64,000 bases of DNA from Antilocapra americana (GCA_007570785.1 ML664174.1:1143023-1207022); one strand, 5' to 3'. Shown: positions 50,460 through 61,549, numbered from the stretch's first letter. Translations and numbers: made by a program. The notes: generated from the sequence alone by a model not told the origin.

Positions 50460-51540
50460 GCTGTGTCAGTTCAATTACTCTAAGAAAACAGATGCTGAGA
50501 CTGGGTTAGGAAAGCAATGGTTTATTGGGGATGGAGGTGAGGGTAACACCTGTGAAAGGTATAGGAGAGGGGGAGCAGGACTGGACAGGGAGAGTTTCAA
50601 GCCACAGTGAAGATCTGACAAAGTCTCAGACAATCTAACAGGAAGCTCCAGAGCAAAGACTGCCCCTTAAAGGAGGCTTGAGTTGGGCAGAAATGGTTAG
50701 GCCCTAGGACCCACGCTCATCAGGCCCAGTCACTCAAAAACTGCAGTGAGTGATTATAACTAGTGTTTCTGGATCATGTACTTGAATGTTACTAAGAGAG
50801 TAGATTTTAAATACTCTCACCACAAAAAAATAACTGGTAACCATGTGATGGTGTGGAGGTGGCAGCGAATGTTATGGTGATAATCATTTTACAGATTATA
50901 AATGTATTGAATTAACATGCTGTACATCTTAAACTCACACAGAGTTATGTGTCAATTACATCTCAATAAAGCTGGCAGAAAGAAAAAAAAAAAAAACAGC
51001 ACTACAGTGGGTCTGGAAGAGGCTACAGCTGTTGCCTCTCTGCTAACCACATTCCTGCACCTCAACAGCAAGTTCTTTCTTGAAGAGGGATCCAAGCAGG
51101 GCAGTTCCATGGCTTCTACAAATAAGGTGTCACAACAACTCAGACGGTTTCTCTTTGGCTCTGGGTCCTGGGTGTCCAGGCCCAGCTAGGCTTAGCTGTG
51201 AACTGTGGGTTGGTTCCAGGTCTGTTTTATACATCTTCTTCTGGAACTGTGGCTTCCAAACCATGCTCTTCTAGCAGAGTTCAGGATGAACAGAGGCAGC
51301 CAAACCACACAAAGCCATTCAAAGCCTCTTCTTGCATCATATTGGCTAACAGCCCATTGGCTGAAGTTGGTCATAGTCAAGACCAGAGGCAGTGGAGTGG
51401 GACCATGATCTCCCCCAACCAGGGAAACCCTGACAAGGGTAGAGAGGGAAGGAAGAATTGTGGACAAACACCTACACTATCTGAGCAACCATCTGGCCCC
51501 CAAATCCACATCTTGGCTACTTTGTTGTAAGTGCCTAGTA
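50460..51540 (-). repeat. Possible ancient LTR split by an L1 3' end
   Basis: The flanking parts 50460-50744 and 50997-51540 look like one old LTR-type repeat, with CTTTGGCTCTGGGTCCTGGG and GGTTGGTTCCAGGTCTGTTT. Family not certain. Confidence 0.4.
50745..50996 (+). repeat. L1 3' end with poly-A
   Basis: AAGAGAGTAGATTTTAAATA, TCTCACCACAAAAAAATAAC, CATGCTGTACATCTTAAACT, TACATCTCAATAAAGCTGG, then a poly-A tail at about 50982-50996. Confidence 0.85.
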
Positions 51541-51554
51541 CCGCAGCTGATATG

Positions 51555-51805
51555 AGCTTTTAGGTACAATGGCTAAAAGCACAGTTCTGAAGTCACAGAT
51601 GGCTGGGGTCAGACCCTGGCTTCGACACTCTCAAGCTGTACCGTCTCAGGCATTTATGAGACCTCTGGGAGCCTCAGTCTCCTCTTTTGCTAAATGGGGA
51701 TAAGTAACGAATCCACTTTATAGGATTATGAGGAAATGAGAGAACATGCATAAACCCTTTGCCGTGGTGCCTGGTCCATGGTAGGCACTCACAAATGTTG
51801 TACTT
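51555..51805 (-). repeat. MIR SINE
   Basis: GGGGTCAGACCCTGGCTTCG, CTCAGTCTCCTCTTTTGCTA, AAATGGGGATAAGTAACGA, GGTAGGCACTCACAAATGTT. Confidence 0.75.
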
Positions 51806-51839
51806 ACTTCTAATACTTACAACAACCTTGTATAACGGT

Positions 51840-52131
51840 GCTGTTTGTTTATTTATTTACTGGCTGTGCTGGGTCTTCATTGCTGCACGCAGGCTTTCTC
51901 TGGTTGAGGCAAGCGGGGGGTGCTACTCTCTAGTTGCAGTGGGCAAGCTTCTCATTGCAGTGGCTTCTCTTGTTGTGAAGCCCAGGCTCTACAGCACGTG
52001 AACTCAGTAGTTGTGGCACACCGGCTCAGATGCCCCTTGGCATGTGGGATCTTAGTTTCTGGACCAAGGATCGAATTCCTGTCTCCTGCATTGGCAGGTG
52101 GATTCTTAACCACCAGACCACCAGGGAAGTC
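51840..52131 (-). repeat. Full-length CHR-type tRNA-derived SINE
   Basis: TTTATTTATTTACTGGCTGT, GGGTCTTCATTGCTGCACGC, TTGCAGTGGCTTCTCTTGTT, CATGTGGGATCTTAGTTTCT, ending CAGACCACCAGGGAAGTC. Confidence 0.92.
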
Positions 52132-52885
52132 TGCTAGCTGTTAACCCAGAACTGTGTATTATTCGGAGAACCTATTGTCTTCCCTGTGTGCTATGACAGG
52201 TTCCAGCAGTGGCACCCTCTCCCCCAAAGTCCTGAACCTGTTTCTGTCTTTCCTCAACATTTGTCCATCAGACCTCAGGCTTTAGGACCCCTCTCTGGAA
52301 AAATCCCATCCCACCCAGCACCTCCTCACATTTCCAGTCACTCATCCTGGGGAGAAGGTCACCCACTCCCACATGGCCAGGAATATCTTCCAGTCTGTTC
52401 CAATTTCCCAGAATCACCACTTGGCATATAGTCCAAGGGTGAGGGTGGGGGTGGGGTGGGTGTAGAAGAAAGTAGAAACAGAGATCCTCCCCCAGCCCCC
52501 ATCCCAGGACTCCCCAGAGGGAGGAGGGACTGCAGTGGGTGCAGAGGAGAGGAGGTCAACACAACACGGAAAGTCAGCCAGCAAAAGGTTTAGCCCCACA
52601 ATCCAATTCTACTTAATATCCCATAATAAAATGCTGTCAACATGAGTTTCCTATTCAAGTGGATTTGTTAAGAAGGCTGGGCAGGTCAGAGATGTGTTCC
52701 GGCCTCCTATGTGTGTTGGGGGGGATGCCTTAGGCACAAGAGCCCCTCCTCACCTTTTTCCCTCTGCAGTCCAAGGAAGCTTCCAGAAAGGGGGCTGTCA
52801 TACTTGTCTGTACCCATCAAGTTCATGATGGCTCACACAGGGGCCCTAGAGCCTCCCGGAGGGGAGTGTGTGTGTCTCTCTCTCT
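52132..52885. other. VSX2 upstream, nothing recognised
   Basis: A G-rich tract at 52437-52465 (runs of GGGTGG) could form a quadruplex. No exon or clear repeat. Confidence 0.45.
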
Positions 52886-52888
52886 CCC

Positions 52889-53014
52889 TTTTTTTTTTCT
52901 TCTTTTCTTTTTCATTTGAGTGTGTCACCTTTTTTTTCTTAATTCTTTTCTTTTTATTTGAGTGTGTCTCCTTTTTTAAAAATTCTTTTCTTTTTATTTG
53001 AGTGTGTCTCCTTT
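52889..53014. repeat. T-rich tandem repeat, three units of about 40-42 bp
   Basis: The unit TTCTTTTCTTTTTATTTGAG followed by TGTGTCTCCTTTTTT recurs with GAGTGTGTC at 52918, 52960 and 53000. The last two units are nearly identical. Confidence 0.88.
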
Positions 53015-53985
53015 GATAAGCATCCTGCCAGTAAGGAAGAAAGTATCATTTTTAAGTGGGGAATTCAGACCTGGACCCAAGGGTGGGGGGGGGTCCCAGG
53101 TGGGGCGAGGCATGTGTCAGAGCCTCCAAATCCCACCATGAAAGAGGAACCACGGGTCAACCCTGGGGCCACCCAGGGGACAGAGAGTTGCTGAGTAGGA
53201 AGTTTGAAGATCCGGCATGGCCTCAGCCCTCCCGAGCGACAGCTCAGGGGTCACCCCAGTTAGTTCTTCAGACTGGCTGCTGGCTACCCTGCTGCCTTCC
53301 AGGCTGACCCGTTGCTGAGCTTTCCTCCCCTTGGGGGACTGGGGCACAGGCCTGACCTCCCCAGTGAGGTGGCCAAACTGCCTAGGGAGCCTTGAAGGAG
53401 GGTTTGACAAGAGTTTACTACCGAGTGGTCACCTTGGGTCAGAGGTGAGGGCTGTCCTAATGTCACCTTGTTGAATCCAGGGGAGCTGGGTCAGGGGGCA
53501 GCAAGGAGATCAAGGCCGTGGAGAGGGGCTGCAGAAGGGTGGAGACTAGCGTTATCTATATTTTCTCCTGAGTTAACGGGGTGGGGGTCCTGGGGAGTTT
53601 AAGAAGTTAAACCAAGACCTCACATAGTGAGGGGCATCACTGGGACAGGGGTGTCTGACCCCAGACCACCCCCACCTCCCTCCACATTCCCCCACCATTT
53701 CCTCACCCCTACCCCAGTCCCCAGCCACGGGTGTGGAGAGATGCCTAACTCAATCAGAGGCTTCAGGATCGCAGCCTAGGCTCGGGCTCTGTGGGGGAAG
53801 TTGGGGCGTCTGCAGAAAGGCGCAGGGCTCCAGAAGAGAGGATGAGGTCAGGCTGTGGCTCCTCTCCTGGGCGCCTGTGGGTGGGTGACCAGCTGAGGAG
53901 GGGTGGGTGAGATCAGGGGAGGTGGGTAAGATCAGGGGAGAGGGCGGTGGGCCTGGGGGATGAGGACGGGAGGCCTGGGCTTCCA
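53015..53985. other. VSX2 upstream, GC-rich unassigned
   Basis: No exon supported. A two-unit tandem repeat (GTGGGTGAGATCAGGGGAG, then GTGGGTAAGATCAGGGGAG) lies at about 53904-53941. Confidence 0.5.
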
Positions 53986-53989
53986 GCCC

Positions 53990-54575
53990 TTTTGTGAGCC
54001 CTTTTAATTCGTGTAAATGAGGGTTTTTAATTTGTTATTCTGGGTTTTATTTCTATTACCATCTCATTTGCCTCTAAACCCTATTTCGCCCCAGCCTGGA
54101 CCGAATTCCATTTGATGCATTAGGACTAATTCTCCTCCCAAAGGGTTAGATGTTTTCTCCCCACACAAAAGTCGCTTATTTTGGATAAAGAGACGATTAG
54201 ATTTATCTTTAATATTTTAATGGCAGCTGGGATTAGCGGGCAAACAGCCCTGACTGGGGTTGTTCCCCGCGGATTAGGTTCTGATAAACTCTCAGATGGG
54301 GAGCCCCCACCCCCACCCCACCCCACTTTCTGTTTTTCACAAAGTGCTTTTCATTATTTTGGGTTAAAAAAAAATTCCCTTGTCTTTTGGAACATCATAA
54401 ATTCCATTTGCTGTTTTCTATTAAATCAAGTTGATTAAATTCGTTGTGACTCTTTGCACATAGATCTTTTTAATTTTAACGTCTCCAGCATAAAATCTTT
54501 AATGGTGCAATTCGAAATGGCTGCAATATACAGTGCAGGCCTTGATAAAGCAGATGGAAATGAGGTTCTTCCAGG
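53990..54575. promoter_or_regulatory. Candidate distal VSX2 enhancer, AT-rich island with paired GGATTA sites
   Basis: About 580 bp of repeat-free, AT-rich DNA starting abruptly after GC-rich sequence, about 12 kb upstream of the VSX2 start. It holds GGATTA at 54230-54235 and 54271-54276 (complement TAATCC, the OTX/CRX core), CTAATT at 54126-54131, GATTAGATTTATC, TTGATTAAATTC and an E-box CAGATGG. This is typical of a developmental conserved non-coding element, but conservation is not tested here. Confidence 0.5.
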
Positions 54576-55250
54576 AAAGGGGGCTGTCAGGAGGGGCTCA
54601 GTCAGGAGCTAGCACAGACCTCCAGGAGAAGCCAGGGATGATTCTGCTTCACGTCAGAGAGGCTGGGGTCTCAATCCATTCTGCCACCTCCTAGCCTCGA
54701 GGCCTTGGGCAGGGCTTGCTGTGGGGGCTGTAACTTCAACTGATGCTTACTGCTATGCTTCTGCTGTGCCTAGTGCTGTGCATGTACCATCAATAACCCT
54801 TTGCTCAAGATCACAGAGCAAGTTGGTGGCAGAGGTTGAGTCTAGCTTGTCTTGGCCAATGAAGTCTCAGCTCACCTCCCAGAGCCTCTGTTTACTCATC
54901 AGTGATATGGGGCGCTCAGTTGGGGCCCTGGGTCTCAGGAGCTTGGAAAGCTGAGGTGCGGTCCACTTTGGGGATGGTACAGGGCTGGATTCTTCTTGAG
55001 GATGGTGGAGGATGAGGGTAGCAGTGAGGCCAGCACCTCAGGGGTCCAGAGGCCCCCTCATCGCTGAGAAGAGCTGAGTTCTGAGACCCTGGGAAACTTA
55101 CGTGACTCTGGGGTTGGGGAGAGAGGCATGCAGGGGCTGGCCTCTCCCCCTCTGACCAACAGCCAGCCCTCCAGCCTCCCACCTCAGGCTTTTCTCCCTG
55201 GCCCTCCGGCTCTAATCCTGACCTCATCAAGTCCTGGGAAGGGTTGATCC
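54576..55250. other. VSX2 upstream, nothing recognised
   Basis: Some MIR-like wording at about 54660-54920 (TTGCTCAAGATCACAGAGCA). No exon. Confidence 0.4.
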
Positions 55251-55254
55251 ACAG

Positions 55255-55370
55255 GAGCAAATCCCTCATTCGGAGGGACAAAATCAGCTTAATTTGCAGC
55301 AATTTGAAGCAGGTCTTTGCCAGGATTTGAATATCAAATTATCCCACAGGCCAGGCTGGCCCCGGGAGGC
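55255..55370. promoter_or_regulatory. Small candidate regulatory island
   Basis: Short AT-rich stretch with CAGCTTAATTTGCAGCAATT and ATATCAAATTATCCC inside GC-rich DNA, repeat-free. Weak, motif-level support only. Confidence 0.28.
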
Positions 55371-56272
55371 CTCCTGGCACAGGATGGATGAATGTGCTCT
55401 GGGCCCCACCAGGGAGGTTGTTCTGTGTGTGCGTGCAGTGGGGGGCTCGGTGGGCTGTCCGAGGGTGCTGGGGAGGGTGAGGTCATAGTCAGCCCCTGTC
55501 CCAGGAGGGCACTGCAGCTCCCTGACCTTGAGGAGGAGATGGGGGAGGAAATCACCTGCTCACGAGACTTTACCTAAAGTCTTGTCAAATACACAGATTC
55601 CCAGGCACCCCCTACACAGGAGGAATCAAGGTGTTCATGACCGAGCACGTCTGGAAATTTCTAGCAGCTCCATTAGTCAACTGGCAAACACTTGCCATGC
55701 AGACACTTTGCATCTCCTCATGTTCTGAGAAAATTGATCTCTGGCATCCACCATGCCTGCCTCTGGCCCTGGAGACCATGCCCCCTTGGTCATCTGCTCC
55801 TTGATGCCCTGAGTCAGCTGCTGCAGAGGACTCTTCAGCCTTCTCTCCCTGGTCAGCTTGCCCATGTCTTCCAGGGCCTAGCCCCTCCAGGCCAAGCTCA
55901 GGCCAGGCAGACATCCTCTGATGTCGGGTACATGGAGCATGCGACTCAGACCAGAACCCTGGGTCAGACCCCTCTCCTGGCCACAGGGCTCCCCATGAAG
56001 CTGTGAGCCTCTTTGGGAGGGGCTGGGACTCCGGGTCTGACACTGAGCAGACAGACTGTCCATCAAGGGTGGGAGAAACATGTTGGTCCTGGCCAGCTTG
56101 TGCCCCCTTGGAATCTTCGGTGTGAAAGCGGCAGCCAGGACTGCTGAGCTAGCCCCATGCAGGCCTCTCTGTCCATCCAACACCATCCACAGAGATGAGA
56201 AGTCCAGGCCTGTCTTCAGAGATCCCACCACTGGCAAAAACCAGTGCGACATGCACTGTAACACCACGAGGG
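55371..56272. other. VSX2 upstream, nothing recognised
   Basis: No exon or repeat recognised. Open frames on both strands lack domains. Confidence 0.4.
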
Positions 56273-56469
56273 GTTAGTCACTCTGTCGTGTCCGACTCTT
56301 TGCGACCCGTGGACTGTAGCCCACCAGGCTTCTCTGTCCATGGGATTCTCCAGGCAAGAATACTGGAGTGGATTGCCCTTCTCCTCTCCAGAGGATCTTC
56401 CCAACTCAGGGATCAAACCCTTGTCTCCTGCATTGCAGGCAGATTCTTTACCATTTGAGCTACAGGGGT
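56273..56469 (-). repeat. Bov-tA SINE
   Basis: GTTAGTCACTCTGTCGTGTC to TTGAGCTACAGGGG. Flanked by a near-identical 13-bp repeat, GTAACACCACGAG and GTAACACCATGAG. Confidence 0.92.
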
Positions 56470-56529
56470 AACACCATGAGCACTTAGTAAGTGCTCACTG
56501 CCCAGTTTTACGTGCTTTTCTCTATTCAT

Positions 56530-56698
56530 CCATGTCAGCCTCATAAAAACGCTATGAGGTGGGAAATATTAAATGCATCCATTGTATAGATGAAGAAACT
56601 GAGGAACAGAGAGATGAGTTACATGCCCAAGATCACACAGTCATCAGTGGTGGATCTGGGATTCATATCCGGACAGTCTGACTCCAAGCCCTCTGTCT
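56530..56698 (+). repeat. MIR SINE
   Basis: TATAGATGAAGAAACTGAGG, CCCAAGATCACACAGTCATC, GTGGATCTGGGATTCATATC, GTCTGACTCCAAGCCC. Confidence 0.85.
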
Positions 56699-56759
56699 AT
56701 CCGTCCATCCTTAAAACTGTTTGTGTATTAGTATATTATTTCTCCATAGGTGACTTGCT

Positions 56760-57113
56760 TTATTTTTTTCTTGTATTATTTTTCAAAATTTTTAGCTGCA
56801 CAGGGTATTCATTGCTTTGCACATGCTTTCTCCAGCTGCAGTGAGCAAGGGCTACTCTTAATTGCAGTTTTCATACTTCTCATTGCAGTGGCTTCTCTTG
56901 CTGTGGAGCAAAGGCTGTAAACGCACGGGCTTCTGCCATTGCAGCACGCGGGCTTGGTACTTGTGGCTCACAGGCCCTAGAGCCTGGGCTCTGTAGCGGT
57001 GGCATATGAGCTTAGTTGCTCCGTGGCACATGGGATCTTCCTGGACCAGGGATCAAACCCGTATCCCCTGTATTAGCAGGCGGATTCTTATCCACCTCAC
57101 CACCAGAGAAGCC
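56760..57113 (-). repeat. Full-length CHR-type tRNA-derived SINE
   Basis: From the T-rich tail through TCATTGCAGTGGCTTCTCTT and CATGGGATCTTCCTGGACCA to CACCAGAGAAGCC. Flanking repeats GACTTGCTTTATTTT and GATTTGCTTTATTTT differ by one base. Confidence 0.92.
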
Positions 57114-57184
57114 TCTGATTTGCTTTATTTTTAAAGGCATAATCACAGCGTGTCTGAGAAGGACAGAACTCACACGCGGGTGAT

Positions 57185-57460
57185 CTGGAGGATGTATCTT
57201 TATTTAGTCAGTGATGTTGCTGGGCGACAATTGTGTATCTGGCTCTGGTGACACAGAGATGAAAAGCTGGTCTCCGCCCTCCAGGAACTCACAAATGGGA
57301 ACATAAATGTCCCATAAGCAGATGTGCTATGGGCTCTGATGGACAAATATGGAAGCACTGGGGAGACCCCGAAGCTCGGGAGATCAGGACAGGATTTCTG
57401 GAGGAGGAGCTCATGAGCTGAGACTGAAGGGATGATTGGGAATCTCAGAGACATGTCCAG
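57185..57460 (+). repeat. Ancient mammalian-wide repeat
   Basis: GACACAGAGATGAAAAGCTG, CCTCCAGGAACTCACAAATG, TCTGGAGGAGGAGCTCATGA: same general type as 47140-47720. Confidence 0.5.
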
Positions 57461-57974
57461 TCCTCAAATTGAGGGCAAAGGGACCAGGGATCCTGCTGGG
57501 CACTGACATCCTCTCTGTCTCAGCCAGTCTCTGCTTCATGGAGCCTTCCTGACACAACCAACCCAGCCCCTGCTCTACCATCTACCCTAGACAGGGTCCC
57601 CTCCTGGGGAGGTCTTTAACCCCGACTCCTGTGTGTTTCTAGGAGACACCAGACTCCTGAACCCCCACTTATGCCAGTGGTGGCTGAACAGAGTCTGTTG
57701 TAGGTGCAGTTGGCTGCCTTGGGAAATCCTAGTGCCTTGATTTGAGGGTATCTAGACTTCAGAGCAAGAAAGGACCCCAGAAACTACCCAAGTCCACTTA
57801 GAAGAATGGAGCAAGGCCCAGGGAAGTAACAGGAGTTGCCTGGGGCTCAAATTCCCAGCCCCTAGTGCCTTGATCTTTTCTCTAGGGTGGTCTGGCCTCC
57901 CCTGGCCTCTCCCTTGACCCTCATCTTCATGCCTCTCTCGCCTGATGACAGCCAGGGTAGCCTCCCTGAATAAC
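57461..57974. other. VSX2 upstream, nothing recognised
   Basis: No exon or clear repeat; MIR-like traces at about 57760-57870. Confidence 0.4.
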
Positions 57975-58160
57975 GATGGTATTGGCTCAGATTAAGGGCA
58001 ACTAGCTGGCTCTTGGCTTTTCCTTTTTATATAACAACTAATCTCCTTCTAATCAGCCATTATTAAATTATATTCCGTTTTTAATTCATTCACAGATCAC
58101 GGTTGGGACAGCTGGATAGATAATTGGGGAGAGATAATTTATGTAAATGAGGAGCAGCAG
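57975..58160. promoter_or_regulatory. Candidate distal VSX2 enhancer with TAATC pair
   Basis: Repeat-free, AT-rich block about 16 kb upstream of the VSX2 start. TAATC at 58039-58043 and 58050-58054, plus TTATTAAATTATATT, TTTTTAATTCATTC, GATAATTGGGG and GATAATTTATG. Likely a homeodomain-bound element by motif density. Confidence 0.45.
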
Positions 58161-58469
58161 AAGGCAGGGAAGAGGGAGGCCGAGGGCCAAGGGCTGGGGA
58201 GGGACCTGGCTTGACCTGGCCTGGAAACGGGCGGCTGGGGACACTGCAGGGACTGGGGCCTGTCATGGAACCTCAGGGTTCCTGACTGGTTGTCCCTCAG
58301 CATCGCCTTCAGTGAATCTGGCAAATGGGGAGCCCACTACTTTTTGGGAGGCCGGGCATCTCTCTAACATCAGCTCTCATTAGAAGAGGGTCTTGAGAAG
58401 CAGTAGAATGCTGCAGAGAATTCTGGCATCAGAGCTGTGTTTGATTCCAGCTCCATCACTTCTTCATAG

Positions 58470-58495
58470 CTGTCTCTCTCTCTCTCTCTCTCTCT
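58470..58495. repeat. (CT)n microsatellite
   Basis: About 12 CT units directly before the T-run of a SINE. Confidence 0.9.
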
Positions 58496-58737
58496 TTTTT
58501 TTGGTCCATCCCTCAAGGCGGGAACTGACAACCCACTCCAGTATTCTTGCCTGAAGAACTGCATGGACAGAGGAGCCTGGTGGGCTACAATTCACGGGGT
58601 TGCAAAGAGTTGGACACGACTGAGCGACTAACACACACACAAGGCTGTGGGATCTTAGTTTCTCAACCAGGGAACCAACCTGGGTCCTTGGCAGTGAAAG
58701 CGCAGAGTTCTAACCACCCGACCACCAGGGAATTCCC
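58496..58737 (-). repeat. tRNA-derived SINE interrupted by a Bov-tA 3' part
   Basis: The outer SINE is reverse: T-run at 58496-58502 and GTGGGATCTTAGTTTCTCAA to CGACCACCAGGGAATTCCC (58645-58737). Within it, 58525-58640 is a forward Bov-tA 3' part (CCCACTCCAGTATTCTTGCC to GGACACGACTGAGCGACTAA). Confidence 0.85.
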
Positions 58738-59967
58738 AGTTGTTTCTACCTTCAGTTTCCAACCTGCAAAACAGAGGTGTGGCTAGCGCCTGCCTCATGC
58801 AGGGGTGCAGAGGTTTAACCTAGGGCAGAGGAAAAGAACGAGCCCAATACCCAGCGCACACAGTGGCTCCTATCACTAGTGTGAAGACTAGGTACTTGGG
58901 CCATATTGACCTGCCCCTAACACCTGCCTCCAGGCCATGGAGCTTCCTTCCAGAGACAGAACACATCCACTCCTCTTGCGTAGCTGACATATCCATCCCA
59001 CTGACGTTAATTACATCAGCAACTGACACCGGCGGGGTCCCTTATGCCAGGAATTGCAGTAAACTAAATACTTGCTGTATGGCACCTCACCATATCATCA
59101 GAACAACAGTGTAAAATGGGCACTACTGTCTCCATCTGACAGATGAAAACACTGTGGACCCAGGCTCTCACCTGATCTCGCCTGAGAAACTAAAACAGAA
59201 GCCTGCTTAGAAAGGGCAAGGAGGGAGCACAAAACCTGGAGCACAGCTGGAGGCCATTTGGAGCAGGTGGCTCGGGGACCGGCAGGCAGGGGCAGGGCTG
59301 GCAGGAGAGGCAGGTGGAGAAGGTTGGACCTCCATGGGAACTGGGCACGGGTGGGCACAGGTGATGGACAGGGCCCAAAGTCTGCATATGACTGAGGTTG
59401 GCAAGGGCCCATGGAAGGGCCTTGGACCATTCCCAGAGGGAGGCAGGGGATTAGGGAGGGTGGTCCCAGGGGGTCCAGGACAGTAATGGGATTAGCCCTC
59501 AGGCAGTGAGTGAAAGTTACTAGCGTGTGGGGCCTCTGGCCTCCCACCCGAGGCTGCAGCTGTCACCCATCCTCAGGAGCGAGTCACCAGCATCGTCCCC
59601 CACCCCCTCACCCTGGGCAGGCTGGCACCCTCAGCCCTCCACAGGCTCTCCTGCGGTGATCATCTGTCAGGGGGCTGGCCTCCCAGCCTCAGCCTCCTGT
59701 CCACCCTTGACAGACCCGGCCACCCACACACAGTGTCTATTAACACACCTACCCAGTACTGCCCTGTGCGTTGGCTTCCCCGGCGGGATAGAAGGAGACA
59801 GTGAGAATGCTTGAGACCCTTTGTGGGGGAACTCCTGAGGCATGGAGGTCAGGGCCAGAACCTCTTGGAGTCTGGTTCTGACAAATGTAAGCTGGGTGCC
59901 CCTGGGCATAAAACTGTTACCCTCTTTGGGTCCTAACTTATAAAATGAGAACAGTAGCATCCGAGAA
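58738..59967. other. VSX2 upstream, mostly unassigned
   Basis: A MIR-like stretch at about 59040-59170 (CATCTGACAGATGAAAACAC). No exon recognised. Confidence 0.45.
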
Positions 59968-60340
59968 GCTGAAGAATTGATGCTTTTGAACTGTGGTGTT
60001 GGAGAAGACTCTTGGGAGTCCCTTGGACTGCAAGGAGATCCAACCAGTCCATCTAAAGGAAATCAGTCCGGAATATTCATTGGAAGGACTGATGCTGAAG
60101 CTGAAATTCCAACACTTTGACCACCTGATGCAAAGAACTGACTCACTGGAAAACCCCTGATGCTGGGAAAGATTGAAGGTGGGAGGAGAAGGGGAGGACA
60201 AAGGATGAGATGGTTGGATGGCATCACCGACTCAGTGGACTCCCGGAGTTGGTGATGGACAAGGAGGCCTGCCGAGCTGCATGCAGTCCATGGGGTCACA
60301 AAGGGTCGGACACGACTGAGCGACTGAACTGAACTGAGCA
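59968..60340 (+). repeat. BovB LINE 3' part
   Basis: GAATTGATGCTTTTGAACTG, GGAGAAGACTCTTGGGAGTC, ending CGACTGAGCGACTGAACTGA. 5'-truncated and non-coding. Confidence 0.92.
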
Positions 60341-60354
60341 CGGGAGGGTTTTCA

Positions 60355-60680
60355 GAGGGGCGCTGTGAGCGAGGGTCCCACAGCTAAGTTCAGGGTGCTG
60401 GGCACCTCCCCGAGTCAGGGCGGCAGAGGGCCAGACGCCGCAGGACTGGACCAGACGCCTTGCCTGCGGCGGAGCCTGGGAAGCGGATGCCCAGGCCGGG
60501 GAGGGCCGTGGGGGCCGCTCGCGACTCCCTCTAGCGGTGAAGGCGCGGATAGCTCCCCCGGGAAGGGCGCCGACCCGCGAGCCCGGGCTGCGGCCACAGT
60601 GTCCCCGGGAACCCGCGCCCACTCCGCCTTCCTCGAAGGCAGCAAGGGGAGGGATGCCAAGGGTCCGAAGAGGCTTCCTC
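60355..60680. promoter_or_regulatory. Orphan CpG-rich island
   Basis: About 325 bp of CpG-dense, GC-rich sequence immediately after the BovB copy, with no gene start recognised on either strand. About 18.5 kb upstream of VSX2. Confidence 0.5.
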
Positions 60681-61149
60681 GGCTAACCAGTGCATGACAC
60701 CCATCGTTAGAGAGCGTCTTTCCTTCAGCTTGTGAGTCAGCCTGTTAAAATGAAATGACCTCCCAGGAGGGAGGACATGGCAGGACGTCTGACCCACTGC
60801 TGACCAAGTGTGGGCAACGGAGTGCCAACCAGCCCGGGGCCGGCGCGGGTGGGGCTTCAGGTGGTAGTCTGTGACCCGGCACCAGTCACTCTTTCTCTAG
60901 CCTCCGTTTCCCGTGGTAAACTGACAGGGTGCCACTAGGCTAGTGGTTCCACCATTTCAGGGGCACAGTCCTAGGAAGCGTGAAACAGTAGACATTCTCC
61001 CTCTGGGAAGCGCTTGTATGTGTCTGGCTGAGGAACCTACATCACGGCCCCGCACTCTTAGGCAGTCAGTAAGGCTTTTACATGAAGTGATACTTTATTA
61101 ATCCTAACATCTGTATGTTTTACAATGATTTTTAAAATAAACATTTTTT
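60681..61149. other. VSX2 upstream, nothing recognised
   Basis: Unique-looking sequence leading to an assembly gap. Confidence 0.4.
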
Positions 61150-61549
61150 NNNNNNNNNNNNNNNNNNNNNNNNNNNNNNNNNNNNNNNNNNNNNNNNNNN
61201 NNNNNNNNNNNNNNNNNNNNNNNNNNNNNNNNNNNNNNNNNNNNNNNNNNNNNNNNNNNNNNNNNNNNNNNNNNNNNNNNNNNNNNNNNNNNNNNNNNNN
61301 NNNNNNNNNNNNNNNNNNNNNNNNNNNNNNNNNNNNNNNNNNNNNNNNNNNNNNNNNNNNNNNNNNNNNNNNNNNNNNNNNNNNNNNNNNNNNNNNNNNN
61401 NNNNNNNNNNNNNNNNNNNNNNNNNNNNNNNNNNNNNNNNNNNNNNNNNNNNNNNNNNNNNNNNNNNNNNNNNNNNNNNNNNNNNNNNNNNNNNNNNNNN
61501 NNNNNNNNNNNNNNNNNNNNNNNNNNNNNNNNNNNNNNNNNNNNNNNNN
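61150..61549. other. Assembly gap (400 N)
   Basis: Exactly 400 unknown bases between a T-run and a (TTTG)n tract. Reading frames drawn across it are artefacts. Confidence 1.
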
